A stretch of DNA of 64,000 nucleotides from Myxococcales bacterium (lineage in GTDB: Bacteria; Myxococcota_A; Bradymonadia; UBA7976; UBA1532): assembly GCA_020633555.1 (NCBI GenBank), contig JACKDL010000030.1:4985-68984 (forward strand). The letters are read 5' to 3'. The notes under the pieces were generated by a model that was not told where the DNA came from, searched no databases, and saw nothing but the letters and a program-made list of their open reading frames with translations. Position numbers and translations under genes: made by a program. Shown piece by piece: positions 17,146 to 25,907 of the stretch (its first letter is position 1; each line of letters starts with the position of its first letter).

Positions 17146-18344
17146 ACTCGCCCCGTCTCGTCCGCTCGCCCCGCCTCCTCCGCGCGATGATCTGCGCCGG
17201 CCTGCTCGGCGCTGCCTGGGGCTGCCAGCCCCCCGGCGATGCGCCCGCCGCCGACGCCGGGGCGCCCGACGCGGCCCCCCGCAAGGCGCGCCGGGTCACG
17301 GCCCTGGCGCTCGAGCCTCAGCGCTTCGAGGAGCAGCTCGAGCTGCCCGCCGACATCACCGCCCCCAACGACGCCACCCTCAGCGCCCGGGGCGCGGGCA
17401 CGGTGAAGGCCATCGTCGAGCTGGGCGCCACCGTCACCGAGAACCAGGTGGTGGCGAAGCTCGACGCTTCGGCCCCCGAGGCCGCTGTGGCCCAGGCCGC
17501 GGCGGGCGTGGCCCAGGCCGAGGCCGCGCTGGGGCTGGCCGAGGAGAATCACCGCCGCCAGAAGCCCCTGCACGACCGCAAGATCATCAGCGACCTGGAG
17601 TTCCAGCAGATCGCCGCCCAGCTCGACCAGGCGCGGGCCGCCGTGAAGCAGGCTCGGGCCGCGGTGCGGGCCGCCCGCACCCAGGTGGGCTTCTACGAGG
17701 TCATCGCGCCCTTCGCGGGCACCGTCGAGCAGCGCTTCGTCGAGGCCGGCGAGCAGATCAACCCCGGGCAGCCGGTGGTGCGCATCATCGACACGCGGCT
17801 GGTGCGGGTGCAGGCGGGCGTGCCCGAGCGCTTCGCCAACGACGTGCGCCAGGGCAGCACCCTGAAGGTGCGCTTCAACGCCTACGGCATGGCCGACCGG
17901 GACGCCACGGTGACCTTCGTGGGCCGCACCATCGACCCCCGCAGCCGCACCTTCACCATCGAGGCCGAGCTGCAGAACGAGGACGGGCAGCTCAAGCCGG
18001 CGATGATCGCCCGCATCGCCCTGACCCGCTCGGCCACCGAGGGCGCCCTGGTGGTGCCGCAGACGGCGGTGCTGCGCGACGAGGAGGGCGCCAGCGTCTT
18101 CCTGGTGGGCGACACCCCCAAGGGCCCGGTGGCCAGGCGCGCGCGGGTCGAGCTGGGGCCCGCCTCGGGCAACGCAGTGTCTGTGGCGCAGGGCCTGAAG
18201 GCCGGCGACCGGGTGGTGGTGCTGGGCCAGAACGCGCTGAACGACGGCGACCCCATCTCGCTGGGCGATGAGCCCGCGAAGGCCCCGGCCAGCGCCCCGA
18301 AGAGCGCTTCTGCCAGCGCGGCCCCGAAGGGCGGCGCCCGATGA
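17142..18344 (+). CDS. RND efflux periplasmic adaptor (membrane fusion protein)
   Basis: The 400-residue lipoprotein (signal with L-G-A-A-W-G-C, Cys about 27) has the adaptor layout. A lipoyl half-motif (G-T-V-K-A-I-V-E-L-G-A-T-V) comes first. A coiled-coil hairpin follows near residues 110-180, Ala/Gln-rich with A-A-A-G-V-A-Q-A-E-A-A-L-G. The second lipoyl half is Y-E-V-I-A-P-F-A-G-T-V-E. Next come a beta-barrel (V-P-E-R-F-A-N-D-V) and a membrane-proximal domain (V-V-P-Q-T-A-V-L-R-D). It bridges the RND pump and the TolC-like channel. The ATG overlaps the upstream stop and its own stop overlaps the pump start, so all three are translated together. The C-terminal 30 residues are Ala/Pro/Lys-rich and probably unstructured. 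Confidence 0.93.
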   Translation: MNSPRLVRSPRLLRAMICAGLLGAAWGCQPPGDAPAADAGAPDAAPRKARRVTALALEPQRFEEQLELPADITAPNDATLSARGAGTVKAIVELGATVTENQVVAKLDASAPEAAVAQAAAGVAQAEAALGLAEENHRRQKPLHDRKIISDLEFQQIAAQLDQARAAVKQARAAVRAARTQVGFYEVIAPFAGTVEQRFVEAGEQINPGQPVVRIIDTRLVRVQAGVPERFANDVRQGSTLKVRFNAYGMADRDATVTFVGRTIDPRSRTFTIEAELQNEDGQLKPAMIARIALTRSATEGALVVPQTAVLRDEEGASVFLVGDTPKGPVARRARVELGPASGNAVSVAQGLKAGDRVVVLGQNALNDGDPISLGDEPAKAPASAPKSASASAAPKGGAR

Positions 18345-21300
18345 AGATCACCGAGCTGTCGATCAAGCTGCGCACCAGCGTGCTGGTGCTGACAGCCATG
18401 ATCATGCTGGGCGGGGCGGGGGCCTACGTGGGCCTGCCCAAGGAGTCCAACCCCAGCATCGAGGTGCCCAACATCGTGGTCACCACGATCTACCCGGGCG
18501 CCACGCCGAACGACATCGAGAGCCTGGTGACCCGCCCGCTGGAGCAGGAGATCCAGGGCATCAGCGGCATCGACGAGCTGCGCTCGGTGAGCACCGAGGG
18601 CGTCTCCACCATCGTCATCGAGTTCAACCCCGACGTCTCCATCAGCGAGGCCAACACCAAGGTCCGCGAGAAGGTGGATCTGGCCAAGAAGGACCTGCCG
18701 GGCGACGTCGAGGAGCCCATCGTCAGCGAGATCGACCTGTCGGAGTTCCCGATCATGGTGGTCAACCTGGCGGCGGACTACCCGCTCAGCCGCCTGAAGA
18801 CGGTGGCCGAGGACCTGCAGGACATCCTGGAGGCCATCCCCAGCGTGCTGGAGGTGGACCTGATCGGCGGGCAGGAGCGCGAGGTCCAGGTGGACGTGGA
18901 TCTGCGCAAGCTGCAGGCCTACAACCTGCCCTTCGCCGACATCATCAACGCCATCCGCAACGAGAACACCAACCTGCCCGGCGGCTCCATCGACGTGGAG
19001 CACATGAACTACCTGGTGCGCACGGACGGGCAGTTCCAGAACGTGCGCGAGATCGAGGGCCTGGTGGTCAAGGCCTTCGACCTGAAGCCCATCTACATCC
19101 GCGATCTGGCCGAGGTGAAGTTCGGCTTCAAGCAGCGCGAGAACCACGCCCGCCTGCGCATCCTGCGTCGCGACGTGGACGGCGCGCTGAAGGACATCAA
19201 CCAGAAGGGCTACAAGCAGGTCATCTCGCTGAACGTCAAGAAGCGGGCGGGCGAGAACATCCTCGACACCGCGGCGGCGGTGGAGAAGGCCATCGCCGCC
19301 TTCAACCTGCCGAAGGGCACCGAGGTGCTCATCACCGGCGACCAGAGCGTGCAGGTGGAGGAGCTGGTCAAGGACCTCGAGAACAACATCATCAGCGGCC
19401 TGCTCTTCGTGGTGGCCGTGCTGCTGTTCTTCCTGGGCGTGCGCACGTCCATCCTGGTGGGCATCGCCATCCCGCTGTCGATGATGCTCAGCTTCCTGGT
19501 CTTCGCGGCCATGGGCCAGACCCTGAACTTCATCATCCTGTTCTCGCTGATCATCGCCCTGGGGATGCTGGTCGACAACGCCATCGTCATCGTCGAGAAC
19601 ATCTACCGCTTCCTCGAGAACGGCGAAGAGAACTTCTACGCCGCCGATCACGGCACCCGCGAGGTGGGCATGGCGGTGGTGGCCAGCACGGCGACCACCG
19701 TGGCGGCCTTCCTGCCCATGATGTTCTGGCCCGGGGTCATCGGGGAGTTCATGGGCTTCATGCCCCTGACCCTGATCATCACCCTGAGCTGCTCGCTGTT
19801 CGTTGGCCTGGTGATCAACCCCGTGGTCACCGGCTACTTCGCCCGGGTCGAGGGCAAGGCCCACCCGCCCATGCGCACGGCCACCAAGGTGATCCTGGCC
19901 GGCGGCCTGGCCATGGTGGCCACGGCGGTGGGCCTGGTGAACCAGAACGTCATGCTCGCCCTGGCGGGCGGCACCCTGGGCGTCATCGTCGCCCACTACC
20001 TGGTCATGCGGCACATCGCCCGCTGGTTCATGGAGCGCGGCCTGCCGGGCCTGATGGCGCTGTACCGCGACTTCCTCACCTGGATGCTGCAGCGCGACTA
20101 CACCGTCCGCTTCGCCTACGTGCGCAACATGAGCGCCATGGTGCTATTCACCGCCGGGATCCTGCTGGCGGTGGCGGGCGGCATCCTGGCGGCGGCGGTG
20201 GGCTTCGACGGGGCCAAGGTGGCGCTGCTGCCGGCGGCGGCGCTGGCCGGGTTGGGCTTCGTGGGCATCCTGCTGCACACCGTGGAGTCGGTGCTGCTCG
20301 GCGGCCTCATCAGCATGGCGGCGGGCGTGGTCATCGCCCTGCTCACCGCCGGCGGGCTGGCCCTGCTGCACCTGAGCGGCGTGGATCTGGACCGCAACGC
20401 CCAGGCGGTGATGGCCGGCGTGCCCATCGCGCTCTTCGCGCTGGGGCTCATCGGCTGGCCGCTGAAGCGCTTCGTGCCCCGGCTGATCCTCACCGACAAC
20501 CGGGCGCGCCTGATCACCGGCACCCTGGGCGGCCTGTTCATCATCGCCGCCATGTTCGTGGTGGCCCCCACCGGCGTGGAGTTCTTCCCCGACACCGATC
20601 CCAACCAGGTGAAGGTGAAGGTGTCGGGCCCGCTGGGGGCGAACCTGGCCGAGGGCAACCGCCTGGCCCAGGTGGTCACCGGGCTGGTGGACGAGCTGCT
20701 CGACAAGAACCCCGTCAGCAAGGGCAACGTGAAGAACGTGGTGGTGAGCGTCGGCGTGGGCGGCGACACCATGTTCGGCGGCGGCTCCGCCAGCCCCGAG
20801 GAGTCGGTGGTCACCTTGAACCTGGTGGACTTCAAGGACCGCGGCGAGTCCAGCAAGGCCACCCTGGTGAAGCTGCGCGACCAGCTCGGCAACGTGCCCG
20901 GCGCCGACATCGAGTTCACGAAGGACGCCCAGGGCCCGCCCACCGGGCCGCCGGTGAACATCGAGATCGTGGGCCCGCAGTTCGCCGAGGTCACGCGCAT
21001 CGCCAGCGAAGTGAAGGATCGCCTGAAGCAGCTCCAGGAGACGGGCAAGGTCAAGGGCCTGGTGGACGTGCGCGACAACCTGAACAAGGGCCGCCCCGAG
21101 ATGGAGGTGGTCATCAAGCGCGAGCGGGCGGCGCAGTTCGGCCTGAACACGTTCATGGTGGCGAGCGCCGTGCGCACGGCGGTGAACGGCACCGAGGCCA
21201 GCAAGTGGCGGGACGGCGAGGACGAGTACGACATCATCGTGCGGCTGCGCCCGGAGGATCGGGCCGATCTCAACAGCCTGCGTGACCTGACCATCTTCAA

Positions 21301-22162
21301 GGAGGGCCAGCAGACCCCGCTGTCGAGCGTGGCCGACCTGAAGATCGGCAGCGGCCTGGGCAGCATCACCCGTAAGGACGGGCAGCGGGTGGTCACGATC
21401 ATGGCCAACGTGGCCGAGGGCTTCAACAAGCAGGCGGTGCTGGGGGCCGTGCAGGCGCAGCTCACCGACATCGAGCACGCGCTGCCCGACGGCTACCGCA
21501 TGGCGTACACGGGCGAGAACCAGGAGCAGGCCGAGAGCTTCGGCTTCCTGAGCAAGGCCCTGGCCGCCGGTGTGTCGCTGATCCTCATGATCCTGATCGC
21601 CCAGTTCAACTCGGTGCTCATGCCCGTGATCATCATGGTGGCCGTGGGGCTGTCGATGATCGGGGTGCTGCTGGGGCTGATGGTCACCCGCACGCCCTTC
21701 AGCCTGTTCACCTTCATCGGGATCATCTCGCTGGCCGGCATCGTGGTGAACAACAACATCGTGCTCATCGATTACACGCAGCAGCTCCGCGAGCGGGGGA
21801 TGGGCAAGACGGCGGCCATCATCGAGGCGGGCGCCACGCGCCTGCGCCCGGTGTTGCTGACGGCGCTGACGACGGTGCTGGGCCTCATCCCGCTGACCTT
21901 CGGCATCAACATCGACTTCATCGGCCTGCTGACCCACTTCGACCCCGACTTCCGCATCGGCTCGGCCAACACGCAGTTCTGGGGGCCCATGGGCACGGCC
22001 ATCATCGCGGGCCTGAGCTTCGCCACCTTCCTCACGCTGGTCATCGTGCCGGTGATGTACTCGCTGCTCGACTCGCTGTCGGCGCTGGTGCAGCGGCTCA
22101 CGGCGCCCCACCCCACCGACGAGCCCGAGCCCGTGGAGCCGGTGGGCGATCCCGCCGCCTGA
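18341..22162 (+). CDS. RND efflux transporter permease, oversized (AcrB/HAE1-like)
   Basis: The 1273-residue inner-membrane pump contains the family hallmarks: an N-terminal transmembrane helix, the porter strands with Y-P-G-A-T-P-N-D-I-E, and the TM4 motif A-L-G-M-L-V-D-N-A-I-V-I-V-E-N (about residue 405), whose Asp couples proton flow. A second-half copy has A-G-I-V-V-N-N-N-I-V-L-I-D-Y. Related pumps are about 1040 residues. The excess sits between the TM6 region and TM7 (about residues 510-735), where five or six extra hydrophobic helices are inserted. The sequence resembles metal- or hydrophobe-type pumps less than drug pumps, but the substrate cannot be assigned. Confidence 0.95.
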   Translation: MKITELSIKLRTSVLVLTAMIMLGGAGAYVGLPKESNPSIEVPNIVVTTIYPGATPNDIESLVTRPLEQEIQGISGIDELRSVSTEGVSTIVIEFNPDVSISEANTKVREKVDLAKKDLPGDVEEPIVSEIDLSEFPIMVVNLAADYPLSRLKTVAEDLQDILEAIPSVLEVDLIGGQEREVQVDVDLRKLQAYNLPFADIINAIRNENTNLPGGSIDVEHMNYLVRTDGQFQNVREIEGLVVKAFDLKPIYIRDLAEVKFGFKQRENHARLRILRRDVDGALKDINQKGYKQVISLNVKKRAGENILDTAAAVEKAIAAFNLPKGTEVLITGDQSVQVEELVKDLENNIISGLLFVVAVLLFFLGVRTSILVGIAIPLSMMLSFLVFAAMGQTLNFIILFSLIIALGMLVDNAIVIVENIYRFLENGEENFYAADHGTREVGMAVVASTATTVAAFLPMMFWPGVIGEFMGFMPLTLIITLSCSLFVGLVINPVVTGYFARVEGKAHPPMRTATKVILAGGLAMVATAVGLVNQNVMLALAGGTLGVIVAHYLVMRHIARWFMERGLPGLMALYRDFLTWMLQRDYTVRFAYVRNMSAMVLFTAGILLAVAGGILAAAVGFDGAKVALLPAAALAGLGFVGILLHTVESVLLGGLISMAAGVVIALLTAGGLALLHLSGVDLDRNAQAVMAGVPIALFALGLIGWPLKRFVPRLILTDNRARLITGTLGGLFIIAAMFVVAPTGVEFFPDTDPNQVKVKVSGPLGANLAEGNRLAQVVTGLVDELLDKNPVSKGNVKNVVVSVGVGGDTMFGGGSASPEESVVTLNLVDFKDRGESSKATLVKLRDQLGNVPGADIEFTKDAQGPPTGPPVNIEIVGPQFAEVTRIASEVKDRLKQLQETGKVKGLVDVRDNLNKGRPEMEVVIKRERAAQFGLNTFMVASAVRTAVNGTEASKWRDGEDEYDIIVRLRPEDRADLNSLRDLTIFKEGQQTPLSSVADLKIGSGLGSITRKDGQRVVTIMANVAEGFNKQAVLGAVQAQLTDIEHALPDGYRMAYTGENQEQAESFGFLSKALAAGVSLILMILIAQFNSVLMPVIIMVAVGLSMIGVLLGLMVTRTPFSLFTFIGIISLAGIVVNNNIVLIDYTQQLRERGMGKTAAIIEAGATRLRPVLLTALTTVLGLIPLTFGINIDFIGLLTHFDPDFRIGSANTQFWGPMGTAIIAGLSFATFLTLVIVPVMYSLLDSLSALVQRLTAPHPTDEPEPVEPVGDPAA

Positions 22163-22172
22163 GCGGACGGCC

Positions 22173-23324
22173 ATGATCCTCGATCGCGCCACCACCGCCG
22201 ATCCGGGCTGGCCCGCCGGGCTCACCTGGCTGGTGGGCGGGCAGGCGGCCTTCGCGCGGCTCTTCGCCCGCATCGACGCCGCCGAGCACACCGTGCGGAT
22301 CCGGGCGTACATCTGGCGGGATGACGCCACCGGGCAGGCCCTGGCCCGGGCCCTGCTGGCCGCCGCCGAGCGCGGCGTGCAGGTGCACATCCAGAAGAGC
22401 GCCGACGCCTGCACCCACGAGTGGCACGAGGCCGGGGGGCAGAGTTTCTTCCATAAGCGCTTGTTGATGCGGCAGCACGTCACCGCCACCGCGCTGCACG
22501 GCTTCTACGGCCCGCGGCCCAAGGTGGCCCGGCAGCGGCCCAGCGACCTGGCCGACGCCCTGCGGGCGCACCCCAACGTGCACCTGGACCTGGGCCCCCA
22601 CCACGACCACGCGAAGGTGTTCGTCATCGACGAGCGGGTGCTGCTGCTGGGGGGCATGGCCATTGGCGACGACGCCCACTTCGAGCTGCTGGATCACATG
22701 GTGGAGTGGGCCGACCCCGCCGCGGTGGCCCGCTTCCGCGCCCGCGAGGCCGGCGAGGTGGCCTACGATCCCGTCCGCCCGTGGGACTTCCTGCTCAACC
22801 CCGGCGCCGCCGGTGAGGACCTGCGGACGCAGCGCCTGGCGCTCATCGACGCCGCCGAGCGGTCGGTGCAGGTGGAGATGGCCTTCTTCGGCGATCCCGC
22901 CTTCACCGACGCCCTGTGCGCCGCCGTGGATCGGGGCGTCCAGGTCACCCTGCTGGCCGCCCGGAAGGCGGGCAAGCTGCGCTGGTACAACCCCCAGGTG
23001 CTCAACGCCATCCGCCGGCGCACCGGCGCCCCAGAACACCTGCGCGTGGCGCTGTACCCCCACGGGGTGCACGCCAAGCTGCTGGTGGTGGATGGGGCGG
23101 TGGTGGACGTGGGCTCGGCCAACTTCAACCGGCTGAGCCACGAGGGCTATGGCGAGGCCAACCTGTGCCTGCGCCTCCCCGCGGTGGGCCGGGCCTTGGC
23201 GCAGGTCATCGAGGGGCACGTGGCCGAGGCCACCCTGGCCACCGGGCGCATCCGCGCCTCGCGGGTGAAGGCGCGGCTGGAGCGGCACTTCATGGATCGG
23301 GCGGGCAAGCAGGCGCTGAAGTAG
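22173..23324 (+). CDS. Phospholipase D / cardiolipin synthase-family protein
   Basis: The 383-residue protein carries two HKD motifs. The first is H-A-K-V-F-V-I-D-E (about residue 151) with the following G-G-M; the second is H-A-K-L-L-V-V-D-G (about 299) followed by G-S-A-N-F-N. Together they form the two-half active site that passes phosphatidyl groups through a phospho-histidine intermediate. No N-terminal transmembrane helices are present, so it resembles ClsB/ClsC or soluble PLD enzymes more than ClsA. The gene starts 11 bases after the RND pump and may be its operon distal partner. Cardiolipin synthesis is the most common role; lipid or nucleic-acid hydrolysis is possible. Confidence 0.9.
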   Translation: MILDRATTADPGWPAGLTWLVGGQAAFARLFARIDAAEHTVRIRAYIWRDDATGQALARALLAAAERGVQVHIQKSADACTHEWHEAGGQSFFHKRLLMRQHVTATALHGFYGPRPKVARQRPSDLADALRAHPNVHLDLGPHHDHAKVFVIDERVLLLGGMAIGDDAHFELLDHMVEWADPAAVARFRAREAGEVAYDPVRPWDFLLNPGAAGEDLRTQRLALIDAAERSVQVEMAFFGDPAFTDALCAAVDRGVQVTLLAARKAGKLRWYNPQVLNAIRRRTGAPEHLRVALYPHGVHAKLLVVDGAVVDVGSANFNRLSHEGYGEANLCLRLPAVGRALAQVIEGHVAEATLATGRIRASRVKARLERHFMDRAGKQALK

Positions 23325-23352
23325 GCAGGGCGGGGGCGGCGCCGGGCCGGGA

Positions 23353-23913
23353 TCACAGCCAGCGCGAGAGCGCCTTCTTCACATCGCCGTCGGCGGGCTT
23401 GCCGCCGAAGTAGATCTTCCAGAACGCCGTGGCGAAGCCGGCGTCGCCCAGCTTGATGGTGCTGCCCGAGCGGCTGCACACGAGGGGCTGGCCGGGCACG
23501 TAGGTGAACTTGATGTGCTCGCCCTCCTTGGCCTCCTTGCCCTTCAGCCAGCTCACGAGCTGCCCCAGCTCGGCGTCGTAGCCGCTGGGGGTGTTCTTGC
23601 GGAAGGCCTCCTTGGTGGCGTCGGCCATCTTCTCGCCGCTCACGTCGCGCTGCATGATCAGGTGCAGCACCTTCACCGCGTCGGCCTGGACCAGCCCGTC
23701 GGCGCCCTTGAACTTGGCGTCGGCGTCCACGTAGCTGGCGATGGTGTAGACGTTCACCCACGCCTTCTCGCGCAGGCCGGCGCCGGTGGCGCGCAGCGTC
23801 TTGCCGGCCACCGTCACCGTGTTGGGGTAGTCCACCTTGGTGTCGTCGACGCCCAGCGCGTGGGCGGACAGGGGCAGGGCGAACAGGGCGAGCAGAGCCA
23901 GGGCGAGACGCAT
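23353..23913 (-). CDS. Secreted chalcone-isomerase-fold protein
   Basis: The ATG at 23913 follows an excellent AAGGAGGT site. The 186-residue product has a signal peptide (L-A-L-L-A-L-F-A-L-P-L-S-A-H-A). The mature part has G-L-R-E-K-A-W-V-N-V-Y-T-I-A-S-Y-V, then L-I-M-Q-R-D-V-S-G, and ends with F-W-K-I-Y-F-G-G-K-P, the pattern of bacterial chalcone isomerase family proteins. These lack plant flavonoid substrates and probably bind fatty acids or other lipids in the periplasm. It is convergent with the phospholipase gene (28-base gap). The start gives 163 bases to the divergent collagen-like gene, which contain no other feature I can see. Confidence 0.85.
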   Translation of the reverse strand: MRLALALLALFALPLSAHALGVDDTKVDYPNTVTVAGKTLRATGAGLREKAWVNVYTIASYVDADAKFKGADGLVQADAVKVLHLIMQRDVSGEKMADATKEAFRKNTPSGYDAELGQLVSWLKGKEAKEGEHIKFTYVPGQPLVCSRSGSTIKLGDAGFATAFWKIYFGGKPADGDVKKALSRWL

Positions 23914-24076
23914 GGGACCTCCTTGCGGTGTGGGTCGGGCGGCGCGGCCGACGGGTCCCACTATCGGCCATTCAGGGAGGTGGCGCGAACCCGGGGTCAG
24001 CGGGGAACAGCGCCTTCTCTGCGGACTCCGTTCGCTTCCGTCGCGGCTGCTCATTGAACCGCCCGGGAGCATCCAG

Positions 24077-25248
24077 ATGAACCTGTCCAAGACCTGCGCC
24101 GCGTTGGCGCTCACCAGCCTCTTCGCTGCGGCGCCCGCCAGCGCCCAGCTCGTCGTCGACATCCGCGGGATCGCGGGCGAGGGCACCACCACGTGGGTGT
24201 TCTCGGGCAGCGACACTGCGGACGACGTGGGCGTGACCGAGGGCTTCGGCGCGGGGGGCGTGACCGGCGGGAACGAGGCCTGGAGCGGCCTGGGCGACTT
24301 CACGACGGTGGCCACCGTGACCGGCAACATCGCGCCGAGCGGGGGCGCCGCCGTCATCGGCATCGCCGGCGTCGAGTACGCCGTCAGCAAGGTGCGCTAT
24401 GGCTCCAACATCGGGGGCATGCTGGGCTTCTCCATCGTGGCCGACGCGGACAACCGTCTGTCCGATGGGGACGAGGTGGCCTGGAGCGGCGCGCTGAGCT
24501 TCGACATCGACCTGGATGACTTCACCGCCTCGGTGAGCTCCGACTCGCTCGGCGGGCTGGAGCTGCAGCTCAACGTGATGAAGCTGTCGTCGCCCTTTGA
24601 CGGGCAGGTCGTCATCAGCGAGGGCGGGCTGGAGCTGACCGGGCGGGGCTACGGCGCAGACGCGGACGGGGCCTACACGGACAGCGCCCAGGTCCAGGTC
24701 ATCGCAGGCCTGCCGGGTGAGCAGGGCGAGCAGGGGCCGCAGGGCGAGCAGGGCGAGCAGGGCCTGCAGGGCGAGCCCTGCAGGGCGAGCAGGGGCCGCA
24801 GGGCGAGCAGGGCCCCCAGGGTCCCCAGGGCCCGCGGGGTGAGCAGGGCCCCCAGGGCGGCCAGGGTGAGCAGGGGCCCCAGGGCGAGCAGGGACCCCAG
24901 GGCGAGCAGGGACCCGAAGGCGCGCAGGGACCCCAGGGCGAGCAGGGGTTGATGGGCCCCGCCGGGCCGCAGGGGCCGGCCGGGGTGGTGGACGCGGCGG
25001 CGCTGGAGCGGGCGGTTCAGGTGCGGGTGGCCGCCGCCATGGCGCCCCTGGAGGACCGCGCCCACTGCCGCGACGTGGTCACCACCCTGAAGCTGGTGGA
25101 GGCGGTGCGCGCCTCGGCCTGGTGGCCGGGCCTGCCCCTGGCCAAGATCGACGGGCGCCTGGTGGACAACCTGGAGCTGGATCGCGCCGACGCGCTGCGC
25201 TGTGTGCGGATGGTGATGGGGCCGGGCAGCTTCGTCAGCGTCTACTGA
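24077..25248 (+). pseudogene. Secreted collagen-like protein, frameshifted by a 14-bp duplication
   Basis: The ATG at 24077 encodes a signal peptide (L-F-A-A-A-P-A-S-A-Q), then about 190 residues of beta-rich sequence, then G-x-y triplets (G-E-Q, G-P-Q) from codon 214. The reading frame shifts at 24776 and would end at 24952 in a basic Arg/Ser tail. A third frame continues the G-x-y repeats for about 50 residues more. It ends in a globular 90-residue tail containing C-R-D-V-V-T-T-L-K and stopping at 25248. The break coincides exactly with a tandem 14-bp unit (24763-24776 and 24777-24790). Removing one copy restores a continuous 385-residue protein. In bacteria such repeats form collagen-type triple helices, often as surface fibres. 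Confidence 0.8.
24763..24790 (+). repeat. Perfect 14-bp tandem duplication in collagen-like repeat
   Basis: The unit CCTGCAGGGCGAGC occurs twice without a gap. A change of 14 bases shifts the frame by two, and deletion of one unit rejoins the G-x-y reading frame exactly on both sides. It could be a phase-variable slippage site or an assembly artefact. Confidence 0.9.
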
Positions 25249-25263
25249 CCGGCCGCCGGCCGG
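25249..25263. terminator. GC-rich hairpin between convergent genes
   Basis: CCGGCC-GCC-GGCCGG forms a perfect 6-3-6 hairpin directly after the collagen-like gene stop and ten bases before the sufT stop. There is no T-run on either side, so it would be a factor-assisted or structural terminator serving both genes. The role is inference. Confidence 0.45.
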
Positions 25264-25272
25264 GCTGGCCCG

Positions 25273-25890
25273 TCAGAGCATGCCCGTCTCGAGCAGGGCC
25301 GCCTCGCTCATCATCTCGCGACTCCACGGCGGGTCGAACACCAGGTTGATCTCGACGTGGCGGATGGTGGGGATGCGCATGAGCGCCGAGCGCACGTCGT
25401 GCACCAGGATGGGCCCCATGCCGCAGGCGGGGGCCGTGAGCGTCATGTCGATCTCGACCTCGCGGTGGTCCTCGGCCATGCGCTCCACGTCGCAGCGGTA
25501 CACCAGCCCCAGCTCCTTGATGTCCACCGGGATCTCGGGGTCGTAGACCTGGTGCAGGGCGAAGTCGATGGCCGCCCGCACCTCGTCATCGTTGGGGTGG
25601 TCGGGGATGGGCGCCATGGGCGGCACCGGCTTGCCGAGGGCGTCGGCGTCCTCGCCGTCGATGCGATACAGGTTGCCCCGCATCATCACCGTGAAGGCGC
25701 GGCCGAGGGCCTGGGTGATCACCACCAGGCTGCCGGCGTCCAGGTTCGTGGGCTCGCCGTTGGGCACGGTGACGCAGTCCACGTCCCGCAGCAGCACCAC
25801 CGACTCGTTGTTGTGGCCGAAGAACACCGTCTGCCCCCTGGGCGCGTTTCGAGGCGCCGTAAGATGCACCAGGCCGGGGGCAGGACGCAC
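25273..25890 (-). CDS. sufT: Iron-sulfur cluster assembly protein SufT
   Basis: The 205-residue cytoplasmic protein joins an N-terminal region (L-L-R-D-V-D-C-V-T-V-P-N-G, then V-V-I-T-Q-A-L-G-R-A-F-T-V) and D-A-D-A-L-G to a C-terminal DUF59/MIP18 domain (E-V-R-A-A-I, V-Y-D-P-E-I-P-V-D-I-K-E-L-G-L-V-Y, T-A-P-A-C-G-M-G). This two-part arrangement is the SufT family, which helps mature [Fe-S] proteins. The conserved Cys in A-C-G-M-G is present. No other suf gene is in the window. It lies 17 bases downstream of the N-terminal glutamine amidase, so the two are probably co-transcribed. The ATG at 25890 could be slightly long at the N-terminus. Confidence 0.9.
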   Translation of the reverse strand: MRPAPGLVHLTAPRNAPRGQTVFFGHNNESVVLLRDVDCVTVPNGEPTNLDAGSLVVITQALGRAFTVMMRGNLYRIDGEDADALGKPVPPMAPIPDHPNDDEVRAAIDFALHQVYDPEIPVDIKELGLVYRCDVERMAEDHREVEIDMTLTAPACGMGPILVHDVRSALMRIPTIRHVEINLVFDPPWSREMMSEAALLETGML

Positions 25891-25907
25891 GCACCCTGAC
25901 CTTCAGG

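Noticed and set aside
17882..20014. 710-codon minus-strand reading frame opposite the RND genes
   Set aside because: It is His/Asp/Gln-rich antisense sequence with no domain; the plus-strand RND operon explains the region.
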